Assembly: GCF_014851765.1 (NCBI RefSeq)
Contig: NZ_JACVAI010000002.1
Coordinates: forward strand, 930,001-994,000
Origin: Pseudomonas sp. PDM04
GTDB taxonomy: Bacteria; Pseudomonadota; Gammaproteobacteria; Pseudomonadales; Pseudomonadaceae
DNA: 64,000 nt
Reading direction: 5' to 3'
The notes under the pieces were generated by a model, which was given only the letters and a program-made list of their open reading frames with translations, was not told the DNA's origin and ran no database searches. Below, piece after piece: positions 8,609-16,931 of this stretch. Numbering within the stretch: the stretch's first letter is position 1; each line of letters opens with the position of its first letter. Made by a program: the position numbers and the translations under genes.

Positions 8609-9919
8609 TCAATCGGCTTGTGGAGCTTCTACCGGCTTGACCGCTTCTTCGTAAGAGACCGATTTGTCGGTCACGCTAGCTTTCTGCAGAACAGTATCCA
8701 CAACTTGCTCTTCCAGCACAACCGAACGGACTTCGTTCAGTTGCTGGTCGTTCTTGTAGTACCAGGACACGACCTGCTCAGGCTCCTGATAGGCCGAAGC
8801 CATTTCCTGGATCATGTCGCGAACGCGCGCTTCGTCAGGCTTGAGCTCGTACTGCTTGACCACTTCAGCCACGATCAGACCCAGCACGACACGGCGCTTG
8901 GCTTGCTCTTCGAACAGCTCGGCCGGCAGTTGGTCAGGCTTGATGTTGCCGCCGAACTGCTGAACGGCCTGCACGCGCAGACGATCGACTTCGTTGGACA
9001 GCAGGGCCTTCGGCACTTCGATCGGGTTGGAGGCCAGCAGACCGTCCATGACCTGGTTCTTGACCTTGGACTTGATCGCCTGACGCAGTTCACGCTCCAT
9101 GTTCTTGCGAACTTCGGCGCGGAAGCCTTCCAGGCCGGTTTCCTTGATGCCGAATTGAGCAAAGAACTCTTCGTTCAGCTCTGGCAGCGTTGGCGCGGAA
9201 ACAGTGTTCACGGTCACGGTGAACTCGGCGGTCTTGCCCGCCAGGTCGAGGTTCTGATAATCCTCTGGGAACGTCAGGTTCAGAACACGTTCTTCGCCGG
9301 CTTTGGCGCCAACCAGACCGTCTTCGAAACCAGGGATCATGCGACCCGAGCCCAGTACCAGTTGAGTACCCTTGGCGGAACCGCCAGCGAATACTTCACC
9401 GTCAACCTTGCCAACGAAATCGATGTTCAGCTGATCATCGTTCTGGGCAGCGCGATCGGCCACTTCGAAACGGGTGTTCTGCTTGCGCAGCACGTCCAGC
9501 ATCTTGTCCAGATCGGCATCCGTCACGTCGGCGCTCAGGCGCTCGACGCTGATACCTTCGAAACCGGCAACGGTGAATTCAGGGAACACTTCGAATACGG
9601 CAACGTATTCCAGATCCTTGCCAGCTTCCAGGGATTTCGGCTCGATCGAAGGCGAACCCGCCGGGTTCAGCTTCTGCTCGACCACAGCTTCATAGAAGGA
9701 GGACTGGATCACATCGCCCACAGCTTCCTGACGCGCATCAGCACCGAAACGCTGACGAATCACGCTCATTGGCACCTTGCCTGGACGGAAGCCGGCAATC
9801 TTGGCCTTTTGGGCAGTCTGTTGCAGACGCTTGTTGACCTGAGTCTCGATGCGCTCAGCCGGCACGGTGATGCTCATGCGGCGCTCAAGAGCAGAAGTAT
9901 TTTCAACAGAAACTTGCAT
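8609..9919 (-). CDS. tig: Trigger factor
   Basis: Trigger factor is the ribosome-docked chaperone and prolyl isomerase that meets nascent chains at the exit tunnel. Starting at 9919 ([14 protein letters not shown], preceded by GAGGAATATCC) gives 436 residues, the standard length. The N-terminal ribosome-binding domain contains the family signature GFRPGKVP (about 44-51). The FKBP-type isomerase domain spans about 155-245 ([31 protein letters not shown]). The helical C-terminal chaperone arms follow. It opens the tig-clpP-clpX-lon order typical of proteobacteria. Confidence 0.97.
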   Translation of the reverse strand: MQVSVENTSALERRMSITVPAERIETQVNKRLQQTAQKAKIAGFRPGKVPMSVIRQRFGADARQEAVGDVIQSSFYEAVVEQKLNPAGSPSIEPKSLEAGKDLEYVAVFEVFPEFTVAGFEGISVERLSADVTDADLDKMLDVLRKQNTRFEVADRAAQNDDQLNIDFVGKVDGEVFAGGSAKGTQLVLGSGRMIPGFEDGLVGAKAGEERVLNLTFPEDYQNLDLAGKTAEFTVTVNTVSAPTLPELNEEFFAQFGIKETGLEGFRAEVRKNMERELRQAIKSKVKNQVMDGLLASNPIEVPKALLSNEVDRLRVQAVQQFGGNIKPDQLPAELFEEQAKRRVVLGLIVAEVVKQYELKPDEARVRDMIQEMASAYQEPEQVVSWYYKNDQQLNEVRSVVLEEQVVDTVLQKASVTDKSVSYEEAVKPVEAPQAD

Positions 9920-9980
9920 GGATATTCCTCGTTGCACAGACGTTAGCCGGCCGTTACCGACCCAAGAATCAAGGGCATGC

Positions 9981-10008
9981 ATTCTAGAGGGTCAAACTCA
10001 AGAAGTCA
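9981..10008 (-). promoter_or_regulatory. Possible sigma-70 promoter of tig
   Basis: Reading the minus strand, TGACTT and TAGAAT are separated by 16 bases. The -10 ends about 60 bases upstream of the tig start. The -35 is a weak match, so this is a candidate only. Confidence 0.3.
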
Positions 10009-10117
10009 CCCTACTGAAAACGGGTAAAAACACAGCAGGCAATTTAGAGGGAAGAGCGCACCAATGCACCCCGCCCCGACAGCAAATACAACCCCTCACG
10101 CCAGGGCTCTGCGACAA

Positions 10118-10137
10118 CCCTTCTATATATAGAAGGG
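10118..10137. repeat. Perfect 20-bp palindrome upstream of tig
   Basis: The segment CCCTTCTATATATAGAAGGG is a perfect self-complementary palindrome of 20 bases. It lies about 200 bases upstream of tig and 134 bases downstream of the tRNA cluster terminator. It has no T-rich tail. It could be a dimeric regulator site or cruciform. The rest of the 9920-10270 gap holds no recognisable gene. Confidence 0.6.
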
Positions 10138-10270
10138 ACCGCCGACCGATACCCCGGCCGTCACCCCTGACAGCAGGAGCGGCCAGCAGCGTGGCAGCAT
10201 CGAGAAACATAAATTCGACGAAACGCCCTGCCTGCGTGGCCCTTGACCCGCCACCACTCAAACCACTGAA

Positions 10271-10307
10271 ACAAAAAAGGCGCCAGACTGTTAAATCTGG
10301 CGCCTTT
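10271..10307 (-). terminator. Terminator of the tRNA cluster (copy A)
   Basis: The hairpin GGCGCCAGA-TTTAACAG-TCTGGCGCC on the minus strand is followed directly by TTTTTTGTTTC, a strong intrinsic terminator. It lies eight bases past the end of the last tRNA-His. A near-identical hairpin recurs at 10569-10601. Confidence 0.9.
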
Positions 10308-10314
10308 CGGAATA

Positions 10315-10390
10315 TGGGGTGGACGATGGGGATCGAACCCACGACAACGGGAGTCACAATCCCGTGCTCTACCAACTGAGCTACGCCCAC
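10315..10390 (-). tRNA. tRNA-His (GTG), copy A
   Basis: A full cloverleaf of 76 bases with anticodon GTG (loop TTGTGAC) and an encoded CCA end. The base before position 1 is G, which supplies the extra 5' G-1 that histidyl-tRNA synthetase needs, opposite C73. The tRNA body appears identical to the copy at 10609-10684. Confidence 0.97.
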
Positions 10391-10466
10391 CATATTGCGT
10401 GACAGAGAAGTCAAACGACCTCTTTGCAGAGCTCCAGCCAGGCCAGCGGCTTGAATGAAGCTTATT

Positions 10467-10551
10467 TGGTGCGGATGAAGAGACTCGAACTCTTACGCCT
10501 CGCGGCGCTGGAACCTAAATCCAGTGTGTCTACCAATTCCACCACATCCGC
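10467..10551 (-). tRNA. tRNA-Leu (TAG)
   Basis: An 85-base class II tRNA with a long variable arm (CGCCGCGAGGCG region), anticodon TAG in the loop ATTTAGG, and encoded CCA. It lies between the two tRNA-His copies. Confidence 0.97.
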
Positions 10552-10568
10552 GGATTGAAGCGGTTAAA

Positions 10569-10601
10569 GCAAAGGCGCCAGACTGTTAATCTGGCGCCTT
10601 T
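10569..10601 (-). terminator. Internal terminator-like hairpin (copy B)
   Basis: The hairpin is nearly identical to that at 10271-10307 but is followed on the minus strand by TTTGCTTTAACC instead of six consecutive T. The T tract is broken, which should let transcription pass into tRNA-Leu and the second tRNA-His. Confidence 0.7.
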
Positions 10602-10608
10602 CGAAATA

Positions 10609-10684
10609 TGGGGTGGACGATGGGGATCGAACCCACGACAACGGGAGTCACAATCCCGTGCTCTACCAACTGAGCTACGCCCAC
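10609..10684 (-). tRNA. tRNA-His (GTG), copy B
   Basis: A 76-base cloverleaf with anticodon GTG and encoded CCA, apparently identical in its body to the copy at 10315-10390. It is followed by its own terminator-like hairpin, so gene plus hairpin form a duplicated unit. Confidence 0.97.
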
Positions 10685-10716
10685 CATATCGCGTTACTTG
10701 TGCCAAAGCTGCCTAA

Positions 10717-10793
10717 TGGCGCACCCGGCAGGACTCGAACCTGCGACCATCCGCTTAGAAGGCGGATGCTCTATCCAGCTGAGCTACGGGCGC
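10717..10793 (-). tRNA. tRNA-Arg (TCT)
   Basis: A 77-base cloverleaf with anticodon TCT (loop CTTCTAA) and encoded CCA. It is the first tRNA in the minus-strand cluster Arg-His-Leu-His, an arrangement known beside the clp locus and folD in Pseudomonas. Confidence 0.97.
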
Positions 10794-10910
10794 CTTATTA
10801 ATCTGTACCCTTGGAGGACTACAAACTAAGTGCTTTCCGGTTTCGCAAAACCTTAATTCTGCTTGACCTTCATAACCAGTGCTAGGCTGTGCCCGACAAG
10901 TGCGACGAAT

Positions 10911-10937
10911 AGTATAGAGCGCCCCAAGGGTCGTCAA
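10911..10937 (-). promoter_or_regulatory. Promoter of the tRNA cluster
   Basis: On the minus strand TTGACG and TATACT are separated by 15 bases (or TTTGAC by 16). The -10 is followed by a short segment leading to the leader of tRNA-Arg about 115 bases on. It is a strong sigma-70-like match in the right place and orientation. Confidence 0.7.
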
Positions 10938-11068
10938 ATCCTTTTTATAAAAAATTCATTTAATTAAAGGGGTTAGGGGAATTTGCAGACCAAGCGCCTT
11001 TGCCCTCACCGCCTGACATGCGAGAATGCGTTCTCTTTTTTTCCCCTCTCGATGGTTAATCACGCGCA

Positions 11069-11923
11069 ATGACTGCACAACTAATCGACGGCAAATCGAT
11101 CGCCGCCAGCCTGCGCCAGCAGATCGCCAAACGCGTTACCGAGCGCCGCCAGCAAGGCCTGCGCACACCCGGTCTCGCGGTGATCCTGGTCGGCAGCGAT
11201 CCCGCCTCTCAGGTTTATGTCTCGCACAAGCGTAAAGACTGTGAAGAGGTCGGCTTCATTTCCCAAGCCTACGACCTGCCTTCCGAAACCACCCAGCAAG
11301 CGCTGACCGACCTGATCGATCGCCTGAACGAAGACCCGGCAATCGACGGCGTCCTGCTTCAGTTGCCTCTGCCGGAACACCTGGACGCCTCCAAACTGCT
11401 GGAGCGCATCCGCCCGGACAAAGACGTCGACGGTTTCCACCCTTATAACGTCGGCCGCCTGGCCCAGCGCATTCCATTGCTGCGTCCGTGCACGCCCAAG
11501 GGCATCATGGCATTGCTGGAAAGCACCGGGGCGGACCTGTATGGCATGGACGCCGTGGTCGTCGGCGCCTCCAACATCGTCGGTCGGCCGATGGCGATGG
11601 AATTGCTGCTTGCCGGTTGCACCGTGACCGTCACCCATCGTTTCACCAAGGACCTGGCAGGCCACGTCGGTCGCGCCGACCTGGTGGTGGTGGCTGCCGG
11701 CAAGCCCGGCCTGGTCAAGGGTGAGTGGATCAAGGAAGGCGCCATCGTGATCGACGTCGGCATCAATCGACAGGATGACGGCAAACTGGTCGGCGACGTC
11801 GTCTACGATACCGCCCTGCCCCGTGCCAGCTGGATCACCCCGGTCCCGGGTGGCGTGGGCCCGATGACCCGTGCCTGTCTGCTGGAAAACACCTTGTATG
11901 CAGCCGAAACCCTGCACAGCTGA
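11069..11923 (+). CDS. folD: Bifunctional methylenetetrahydrofolate dehydrogenase / methenyltetrahydrofolate cyclohydrolase FolD
   Basis: FolD interconverts 5,10-methylene- and 10-formyl-tetrahydrofolate with NADP+ in one-carbon metabolism. The 284-residue product is full length. The catalytic Lys and Tyr region ([13 protein letters not shown], about 50-62), the substrate loop KDVDGFHP, the PCTPKGIM motif and the NADP-binding GASNIVGRP are all present. It starts at ATG 11069 and is divergent from the tRNA cluster, as in other pseudomonads. A strong terminator follows. Confidence 0.98.
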   Translation: MTAQLIDGKSIAASLRQQIAKRVTERRQQGLRTPGLAVILVGSDPASQVYVSHKRKDCEEVGFISQAYDLPSETTQQALTDLIDRLNEDPAIDGVLLQLPLPEHLDASKLLERIRPDKDVDGFHPYNVGRLAQRIPLLRPCTPKGIMALLESTGADLYGMDAVVVGASNIVGRPMAMELLLAGCTVTVTHRFTKDLAGHVGRADLVVVAAGKPGLVKGEWIKEGAIVIDVGINRQDDGKLVGDVVYDTALPRASWITPVPGGVGPMTRACLLENTLYAAETLHS

Positions 11924-11952
11924 GTCCACGCGGCAAGCCAGGCGACAAACAC

Positions 11953-11983
11953 AAGAACCCCGCCATTGGCGGGGTTCTTTTTG
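11953..11983 (+). terminator. Terminator of folD
   Basis: A twelve-base-pair stem (AAGAACCCCGCC and GGCGGGGTTCTT, loop ATT) is followed by TTTTTG, thirty bases past the folD stop. Confidence 0.95.
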
Positions 11984-12161
11984 CCCGCAGGTTTAACATG
12001 ACCACTCGCCGGAAACCTGCTGTTTTGTAGGGGATTTCAAGGACTTTCACCTGTTGATTGAACAACCATCGACAGTTCTTCAGCCATACTCCTAAAATGC
12101 GTCGGTTTGAAGAAACAGCCCGTTACAAAACGACTAATCCATACCTTATGAGTCTGCCAGC

Positions 12162-13100
12162 GTGAAAATTCGTCTTTCCATCCTGAGCCTGTTTTTCGCC
12201 TTTACAGGGACGTTCCTCACGCCAACGGTCAATGCAGCCGACACCACCGCAGCCCCCCGAGACGCCAAGCAACTGAAGATCGCCTCCGGCAGCGCCCTGT
12301 TGATGGACCTGCAAACCAACAAAGTCATCTACGCCAGCAACCCGGACGTGGTTGTCCCCATCGCCTCGGTCAGCAAACTGATGACCGCATTGGTGGTTGT
12401 CGAAGCCAGGCAGAACATGGACGAGTACATTTCCATCAACATCAGCGACACCCCGGAAATGAAGGGCGTGTTTTCCCGGGTCAAGCTCAACAGCGAAATG
12501 CCGCGTCGGGAAATGCTGCTGATTGCCTTGATGTCCTCGGAAAACCGCGCCGCTGCCAGCCTGGCCCACCACTATCCGGGTGGCTACGCCGCATTCATTG
12601 CCGCGATGAACGCCAAGGCTCGGGCGCTGGGAATGACCAACACCCACTATGTCGAACCGACCGGCCTGTCGCCGCGTAACGTGTCGACGGCGCGCGACTT
12701 GAGCAAACTGCTGATCGCTGCCCACAAGTACCCGATCCTGACCGAACTGAGCACCACCAAGGAAAAAACCGTTTCGTTCCGCAAACCCAATTACAGCCTG
12801 GGTTTTCGCAACACCGACCATCTGGTCGGCAAACCGAACTGGGATATTTCGCTGACCAAGACCGGCTTCACCAATGAAGCGGGGCACTGCCTGGTGTTGG
12901 TGACGCGCATGGGCAACCGCCCGGTGGCCCTGGTGATTCTCGATGCCTTCGGCAAGTACACGCACTTCGCCGATGCCAGCCGTATTCGCAACTGGGTCGA
13001 AACTGGCAAGAGCGCCGACGTTCCATCGGTGGCCTTGCAGTACAAGTCGGAGAAGAACCTGAAGCAACGCCAGGGCGGCGTGGCCGAGGCCTCCAAGTAA
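12162..13100 (+). CDS. pbpG: D-alanyl-D-alanine endopeptidase (PBP7-type)
   Basis: PbpG is a periplasmic low-molecular-mass penicillin-binding protein that cuts D-Ala-DAP cross-links in peptidoglycan. Translation begins at a GTG (12162). Residues 1-26 are a signal peptide with an A-A cleavage region (VNAADT). The three serine-peptidase motifs are in order: SVSK (about 70), SEN (about 126) and KTG (about 232, [10 protein letters not shown]). At 312 residues and without a C-terminal membrane tail it fits PBP7/8 rather than the carboxypeptidases DacA/DacC. It is monocistronic; a REPIN follows. Confidence 0.93.
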   Translation: MKIRLSILSLFFAFTGTFLTPTVNAADTTAAPRDAKQLKIASGSALLMDLQTNKVIYASNPDVVVPIASVSKLMTALVVVEARQNMDEYISINISDTPEMKGVFSRVKLNSEMPRREMLLIALMSSENRAAASLAHHYPGGYAAFIAAMNAKARALGMTNTHYVEPTGLSPRNVSTARDLSKLLIAAHKYPILTELSTTKEKTVSFRKPNYSLGFRNTDHLVGKPNWDISLTKTGFTNEAGHCLVLVTRMGNRPVALVILDAFGKYTHFADASRIRNWVETGKSADVPSVALQYKSEKNLKQRQGGVAEASK

Positions 13101-13109
13101 CGGACTTCA

Positions 13110-13203
13110 CCCTGCGGGAGCGAGCCTTCTTGCGATGAATGCACTGCAGGCACCTCAGGGTGACTGTCAGCTGGCAATCGCGAGCGGGCTCGCTCCCACA
13201 GGG
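13110..13203. repeat. REPIN (paired REP palindromes)
   Basis: Two inverted REP units, CTGCGGGAGCGAGCCTTCTT (13111 onwards) and its partner ending in GGCTCGCTCCCACAGGG at 13203, flank a spacer of about 40 bases. The element lies between the convergent pbpG and the acidic-protein gene. The spacer shares long identity with that of the REPIN at 49862-49953, so both belong to one family. Confidence 0.85.
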
Positions 13204-13212
13204 TTTCAACGC

Positions 13213-13428
13213 TCAGTCATTGGGCAGCGGCATCTGGTCATCATCGGGTATACCGTCTCCGGCACTCGGATCCCTGGTACCCAGGGGAGGCTCGGTCGGC
13301 ACCACCGCAGGCCTGGCCAGGGGGTCACGCAGCGGGCTGTCGGGGTCCATCACCGGGTCAACGTCGTCTTCCGGGGTGGTGGGAACGCTGTCCGGATGCT
13401 TGTCGTCAAAACTCGAATCGGTAGACAT
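13213..13428 (-). CDS. Small acidic Pro/Asp-rich hypothetical protein
   Basis: The product is 71 residues starting at the ATG at 13428, six bases after AGTGAGG; a GTG two codons upstream is less well placed. The sequence is dominated by Asp, Pro, Ser and Thr with no hydrophobic core, so the protein is probably intrinsically disordered. It shares the style Asp-Pro-Asp-Ser-Pro with the adjacent gene at 13447-13653, suggesting a diverged duplicated pair. No known function. The clear ribosome site and neighbouring paralogue-like gene support it as real. Confidence 0.65.
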   Translation of the reverse strand: MSTDSSFDDKHPDSVPTTPEDDVDPVMDPDSPLRDPLARPAVVPTEPPLGTRDPSAGDGIPDDDQMPLPND

Positions 13429-13446
13429 ACACACCTCACTCGAACG

Positions 13447-13653
13447 TCAGGGTTTCAGGTCGGCCAATGGGTCGTAGGGTTTGGCGGGCGCTTTGTCGTC
13501 CTCGCCCGGCTTGACGTCCCTCGGTGCCTTGGCCGGTCCGGCAGGGTCTACCTGCGGATCGGCCAGGTCGGGAGAATCAGGGTCGAATCCCAGCTCGTCG
13601 CCTGAGGAATGCTCGGACGAATGCGGGCCGGAAGGATGCTTGGAATCGGTCAT
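13447..13653 (-). CDS. Small acidic hypothetical protein (resembles DUF6021)
   Basis: This is a 68-residue, highly charged protein with the central run ELGFDPDSPDLADPQVDPAG. I believe this matches a Pseudomonas-restricted family of small disordered proteins (DUF6021), but I cannot check it here. A strong ribosome site (GGAGGCACCC) precedes the ATG at 13653. There is no signal peptide or membrane segment. It is followed, 18 bases on, by the related acidic gene at 13213-13428, so the two are probably co-transcribed. Confidence 0.75.
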   Translation of the reverse strand: MTDSKHPSGPHSSEHSSGDELGFDPDSPDLADPQVDPAGPAKAPRDVKPGEDDKAPAKPYDPLADLKP

Positions 13654-13747
13654 GGGTGCCTCCAGGATCTGGCCCGGAAAAATCCGGGCACTTACCCTTC
13701 AGAGGACGATCGCACGAGGCCGTGCGATGCAGATGACGAACGGAAGG

Positions 13748-14407
13748 TTATTGCGCGTCAAGCGCCTTGCGCGCGCGGGCTGCGGCTTGTTCCTGGCCGG
13801 CCTGGGCCAATTCGCTCGCCGCATTCAACCAGCGTTGCCGGTCAACGTTGGCTGGAATCTGGTTCGGCTTCTGGATCAGTACCGCCCAGCCACCGGCGCT
13901 CTCGAAGGCAGACTCGAACGAGCCAAAGCTCATCGACTCCCGGCGATTCATCCCGGCTCGCAGCAACACCGTCTGTTTCTGCCGGTCGTAACCGGAAAGA
14001 ATGACGTAACGCGACTCAGCCCAGAACGCCGACCCTTCGGTAAACCGCACCATCACCGGGTAACCGGCGGCCACCTGGGCCAGCAAAGCAGGCAGGTTGC
14101 TATCGAGGGGGTAAACGACCATGCCGTATTCACGTGCCAGGTTCGGAATGCTTTGCTGCAACTTCGCTTCAGCGCCCGGGAGATGCAGGGGCTTCTCGAG
14201 CAAACCTGGGGTGATGACCACTCCTTGCTGCGACAACAGGCTAGCCAGGACCTGCGGACCGCTTTGATAACTGGTTCCGCGGTAGAACGTGCCACTGAGC
14301 TCCACCCGCTCCGGCAGGCGTTTGACCTCCGGTGCCACGCTGCCCGCACAGCCCGCCAGGCCCACCATGCAACCTGCAATCAATGCTGCCATTCGAATTC
14401 GCGACAT
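13748..14407 (-). CDS. C39-peptidase-like lipoprotein lacking catalytic residues
   Basis: This 219-residue lipoprotein starts at 14407 (MSRIRMAALIAG), eight bases after GAGGG; a further ATG five codons upstream is poorly spaced. The lipobox ends LAGC. The body resembles papain-like C39 family peptidases found in Pseudomonas lipoproteins. The usual Cys motif (Q-C-G-P) reads YQSGPQVLASLL, and the segment that normally carries the His reads SRYVILSGYD. So both the catalytic Cys and His appear to be replaced. The C-terminus has a helical segment rich in Ala/Gln that may be a TPR remnant. I infer a peptide-binding pseudoenzyme anchored in the envelope. Confidence 0.7.
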   Translation of the reverse strand: MSRIRMAALIAGCMVGLAGCAGSVAPEVKRLPERVELSGTFYRGTSYQSGPQVLASLLSQQGVVITPGLLEKPLHLPGAEAKLQQSIPNLAREYGMVVYPLDSNLPALLAQVAAGYPVMVRFTEGSAFWAESRYVILSGYDRQKQTVLLRAGMNRRESMSFGSFESAFESAGGWAVLIQKPNQIPANVDRQRWLNAASELAQAGQEQAAARARKALDAQ

Positions 14408-14620
14408 TGCCCGCACCCTCATCCCTCTCTATTCAATCCAAGTGCTGGATCATAGGGCGCCAATCGGCGGCGGTATAGCTTTTACCGGCAGTCACACGAT
14501 TTCGATAGAGCGAAGTGGTTGGTCACAGGCGACCTTTGGTCAATAGCTTGAAACACAGCACCGACTAGACTGTCACTGGTAAAGAGTGTGTGCCCGTTGC
14601 AGGGCAAAGAGGAGGCACTG

Positions 14621-14788
14621 ATGAGCCTGACAATGACCATCGTGATGTTGATTTCCGGCTGGCTGGCCGTCGCCGCCGCCATGTTGTGGGGGGTCCTGCG
14701 AATTGCACGCCGACACCACCACCCTGCCCCGACGGCGCGGGTGGAAAAGATCGAAAAAACTACTGTACGCCACGCCACCGTGCACTGA
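14621..14788 (+). CDS. Small single-pass membrane protein
   Basis: A 55-residue protein with one membrane helix (residues about 3-26, TIVMLISGWLAVAAAMLWGV) followed by a basic cytoplasmic tail containing four consecutive His/Arg-rich residues. The start at 14621 is supported by AAGAGGAGG seven bases upstream. No known domain. A bidirectional terminator follows. The clear ribosome site and terminator support it as a real small gene. Confidence 0.7.
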   Translation: MSLTMTIVMLISGWLAVAAAMLWGVLRIARRHHHPAPTARVEKIEKTTVRHATVH

Positions 14789-14818
14789 CGGGCAAACGTC
14801 ACCCATTGCGAATAAATG

Positions 14819-14860
14819 AAAAGGCCGCCTGGGCTCTTTCGAGCGCAGGCGGCCGTTTTG
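14819..14860. terminator. Bidirectional terminator
   Basis: A long GC-rich hairpin (GGCCGCCTG..CAGGCGGCC, TTTC loop) has GTTTTGTTC on the plus side and TTTTCATTTATT on the minus side. It serves both the small membrane-protein gene and the convergent TerC-family gene. Confidence 0.85.
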
Positions 14861-14874
14861 TTCATCCCCCCCTG

Positions 14875-15624
14875 TCAGGCTTCGGCAGCCAGACGCTTCT
14901 GTTTGGCCCGCCGCGACATCATGTTCAGGACTTCGATAGCGGCCGAGAACGCCATGGCTGCGTAGACGTAGCCCTTCGGTACGTGGGCGCCGAAACCTTC
15001 GGCGATCAACGTCATGCCGATCATGATCAGGAAGCCCAGCGCCAGCATCACCACCGTCGGGTTGTCGTTGATGAACTTCGCCAGCGGGTCAGCCGCCAGC
15101 AACATCACCAGCACCGAGACCACCACTGCGATGATCATGATCGGCAAGTGCTCGGTCATGCCGACGGCGGTAATGATGCTGTCGATGGAGAACACCAGGT
15201 CTAGCATCAGGATCTGCCCGATCGCCGCGGCAAAACCCAAGGTCACCGTCGACGTTGCCGTTTTCGGATCCTGCGGAGCCGGGTCCATGCTGTGATGGAT
15301 CTCGGTCGTTGCCTTCCACAACAGGAACAGGCCGCCGGCGATCAGGATCATGTCCTTCCAGGAGAAGGCATGGCCGAGGATTTCAATGACCGGCGCGGTC
15401 AATTGCACGATGAACGCGATGGTGCTCAACAGCGCCAGTCGCATGATCAGCGCCATGCCGATACCCACGCGCCGGGCTCTCTGCCGATATTGCTCAGGCA
15501 GTTTGTTGGTCAGGATCGAGATGAAAATCAGGTTGTCGATGCCGAGCACGATTTCCATCACCACCAGCGTGGCCAGGGCGACCCAGGCGGTGGGGCTTGC
15601 AGCAAGTTCCAAAAGGTATTCCAT
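14875..15624 (-). CDS. TerC-family integral membrane protein
   Basis: This 249-residue inner-membrane protein has about seven predicted helices. It carries the TerC-family signature near the N-terminus, [11 protein letters not shown] (about 24-34), and its repeat copy [10 protein letters not shown] (about 145), whose acidic residues lie in the membrane and are thought to bind metal ions. In other bacteria the family (TerC, Alx/MntX, YoaE) is linked to manganese export or metal loading of exported proteins, or to tellurite resistance in ter operons. No ter genes lie nearby, so a metal-homeostasis role is inferred. A lipoprotein gene ends 27 bases upstream. Confidence 0.85.
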   Translation of the reverse strand: MEYLLELAASPTAWVALATLVVMEIVLGIDNLIFISILTNKLPEQYRQRARRVGIGMALIMRLALLSTIAFIVQLTAPVIEILGHAFSWKDMILIAGGLFLLWKATTEIHHSMDPAPQDPKTATSTVTLGFAAAIGQILMLDLVFSIDSIITAVGMTEHLPIMIIAVVVSVLVMLLAADPLAKFINDNPTVVMLALGFLIMIGMTLIAEGFGAHVPKGYVYAAMAFSAAIEVLNMMSRRAKQKRLAAEA

Positions 15625-15651
15625 GGGTCAGTCCTGATTCTTGATGACGGT

Positions 15652-15894
15652 TTAGATTTCCTGGGACGAAGACTCGGTTTTTTCCTGATCTTCGCCTGAC
15701 GATTCTTTCTTGCTGATCAGCCCGCCGGTGGCGTCGCTGAGCGCCTGTTCGGCGGCTTTGTGCGTATCGTCGATCGCCTGCTTGGCACTTTCGGCCGCCT
15801 TGCCCATCAGTTGCTGGGCGCTTTTTTCGGCTTGTTCGCAACCGGCCAGTAGCAGCAGAGACGCGGCCAGCAGCGCCGTGGTCTTAAGGTTCAT
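15652..15894 (-). CDS. Small lipoprotein
   Basis: An 80-residue lipoprotein whose start at 15894 follows GAGGAAAGCACC. The N-terminus MNLKTTALLAASLLLLAGC ends in a lipobox. The mature part is a short amphipathic helix rich in Ala, Lys, Gln and Asp (AAESAKQAIDDTHKAAEQAL), then a charged Ser/Glu tail. It resembles small helical envelope lipoproteins of the entericidin or Lpp-like type, without a specific match. It lies immediately upstream of, and possibly in operon with, the TerC-family gene. Confidence 0.8.
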   Translation of the reverse strand: MNLKTTALLAASLLLLAGCEQAEKSAQQLMGKAAESAKQAIDDTHKAAEQALSDATGGLISKKESSGEDQEKTESSSQEI

Positions 15895-16001
15895 GGTGCT
15901 TTCCTCGATTGAACAGATCGGGCCGCATCGGCAGCCGTTGATAGCGAGGCATTCTAGGCAAGCGAACACTTCAGGAAAATTCGTATTTTTACCGGTTATA
16001 C

Positions 16002-16016
16002 TTCGTTTTTTACGAA
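16002..16016. promoter_or_regulatory. LysR-type inverted repeat upstream of nhaR
   Basis: TTCGT-TTTTT-ACGAA is a perfect inverted repeat with the T-N11-A form of LysR-family boxes. It lies 12 bases before the nhaR start and just after a TATACT -10-like hexamer (15997-16002). A further TTCGTA half-site is at 15980. This position suggests autoregulation by NhaR. Confidence 0.5.
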
Positions 16017-16028
16017 CTGTAGAACGCC

Positions 16029-16928
16029 ATGATCAACTATCGCCAATTGCATTACTTCTGGGTGGTGGCCAAGACCGGCAGCATCGTGCGGGCCTGCGAG
16101 CAACTGAACCTGACGCCACAGACCATCAGCGGGCAGATTTCCCTGCTGGAACAGACCTACGGCATCGAATTGTTTCGGCGAGTGGGGCGGCAGCTGGAAC
16201 TCACCGAAGCCGGGCGCCAGACCCTGCCGTACGCCGAACAGATGTTTCAGCTCGGTGGTGAACTGGAGTTGATGCTGCGGGCGCAACCCAATGAACAGCA
16301 GATCCTGTTTCGGGTCGGCGTGGCCGACGTCGTGCCCAAGTCCATCGTCTACCGCCTGATCGCGCCCACCATGGAACTGCACGAACCGCTGCGCATCACC
16401 TGTCGCGAAGACAAACTCGAACGCTTGCTCGCCGACCTGGCGATCCAGCGCCTCGACCTGGTGATTTCCGACAGCCCGATGCCTTCGCACCTGGACATCA
16501 AGGGCTACAGCCAGAAGCTCGGCGAATGCGGGATCAGTTTCTTCGCCACCGCTGAACTGGCGGCGCAATACGGTCAGGACTTCCCGCACAGCCTGCACGG
16601 TGCACCGCTGTTGATTCCGGGACCGGAAACCGTTGTGCGCAGCCGTTTGCAGCGCTGGTTCGCCGAGCAGCAGATCCAGCCACGGATTGTTGGCGAGTTC
16701 GACGACAGTGCCTTGATGCAGGCATTCGGGCAATCGGGAAGCGGAATCTTCATCGGCCCGAGCGTGATTGCCGATGAAGTGAAACGTCAGTATGGCGTGC
16801 AGTTGCTCGGCCAGACCGACGCGGTCACCGAATCGTTCTACGCCATTTCAGTGGAACGCAAGGTCAAGCACCCCGGTATCGTTGCGATTACCGAAGGTGC
16901 CCGACGCGAGCTGTTTACCGCCCTATAG
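16029..16928 (+). CDS. nhaR: LysR-family transcriptional activator NhaR
   Basis: NhaR responds to Na+ and in enterobacteria activates the sodium/proton antiporter gene nhaA. The 299-residue product starts with the NhaR-type sequence MINYRQLHYFWVVAKTGSI, and the helix-turn-helix spans about 18-50 (NLTPQTISGQISLLEQ). The C-terminal substrate-binding region includes the NhaR-like RVGVADVVPKSIVYRLI. No nhaA is adjacent here; the neighbours are a small lipoprotein (divergent) and an MFS exporter (convergent). The activator therefore probably acts on a distant target. The call is firm at the subfamily level. Confidence 0.88.
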   Translation: MINYRQLHYFWVVAKTGSIVRACEQLNLTPQTISGQISLLEQTYGIELFRRVGRQLELTEAGRQTLPYAEQMFQLGGELELMLRAQPNEQQILFRVGVADVVPKSIVYRLIAPTMELHEPLRITCREDKLERLLADLAIQRLDLVISDSPMPSHLDIKGYSQKLGECGISFFATAELAAQYGQDFPHSLHGAPLLIPGPETVVRSRLQRWFAEQQIQPRIVGEFDDSALMQAFGQSGSGIFIGPSVIADEVKRQYGVQLLGQTDAVTESFYAISVERKVKHPGIVAITEGARRELFTAL

Positions 16929-16931
16929 GAC

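Noticed and set aside
10300..11000. tRNA cluster considered as a prophage or island attachment site
   Set aside because: No integrase, direct repeats or foreign genes flank it; folD and tig are in the expected places.
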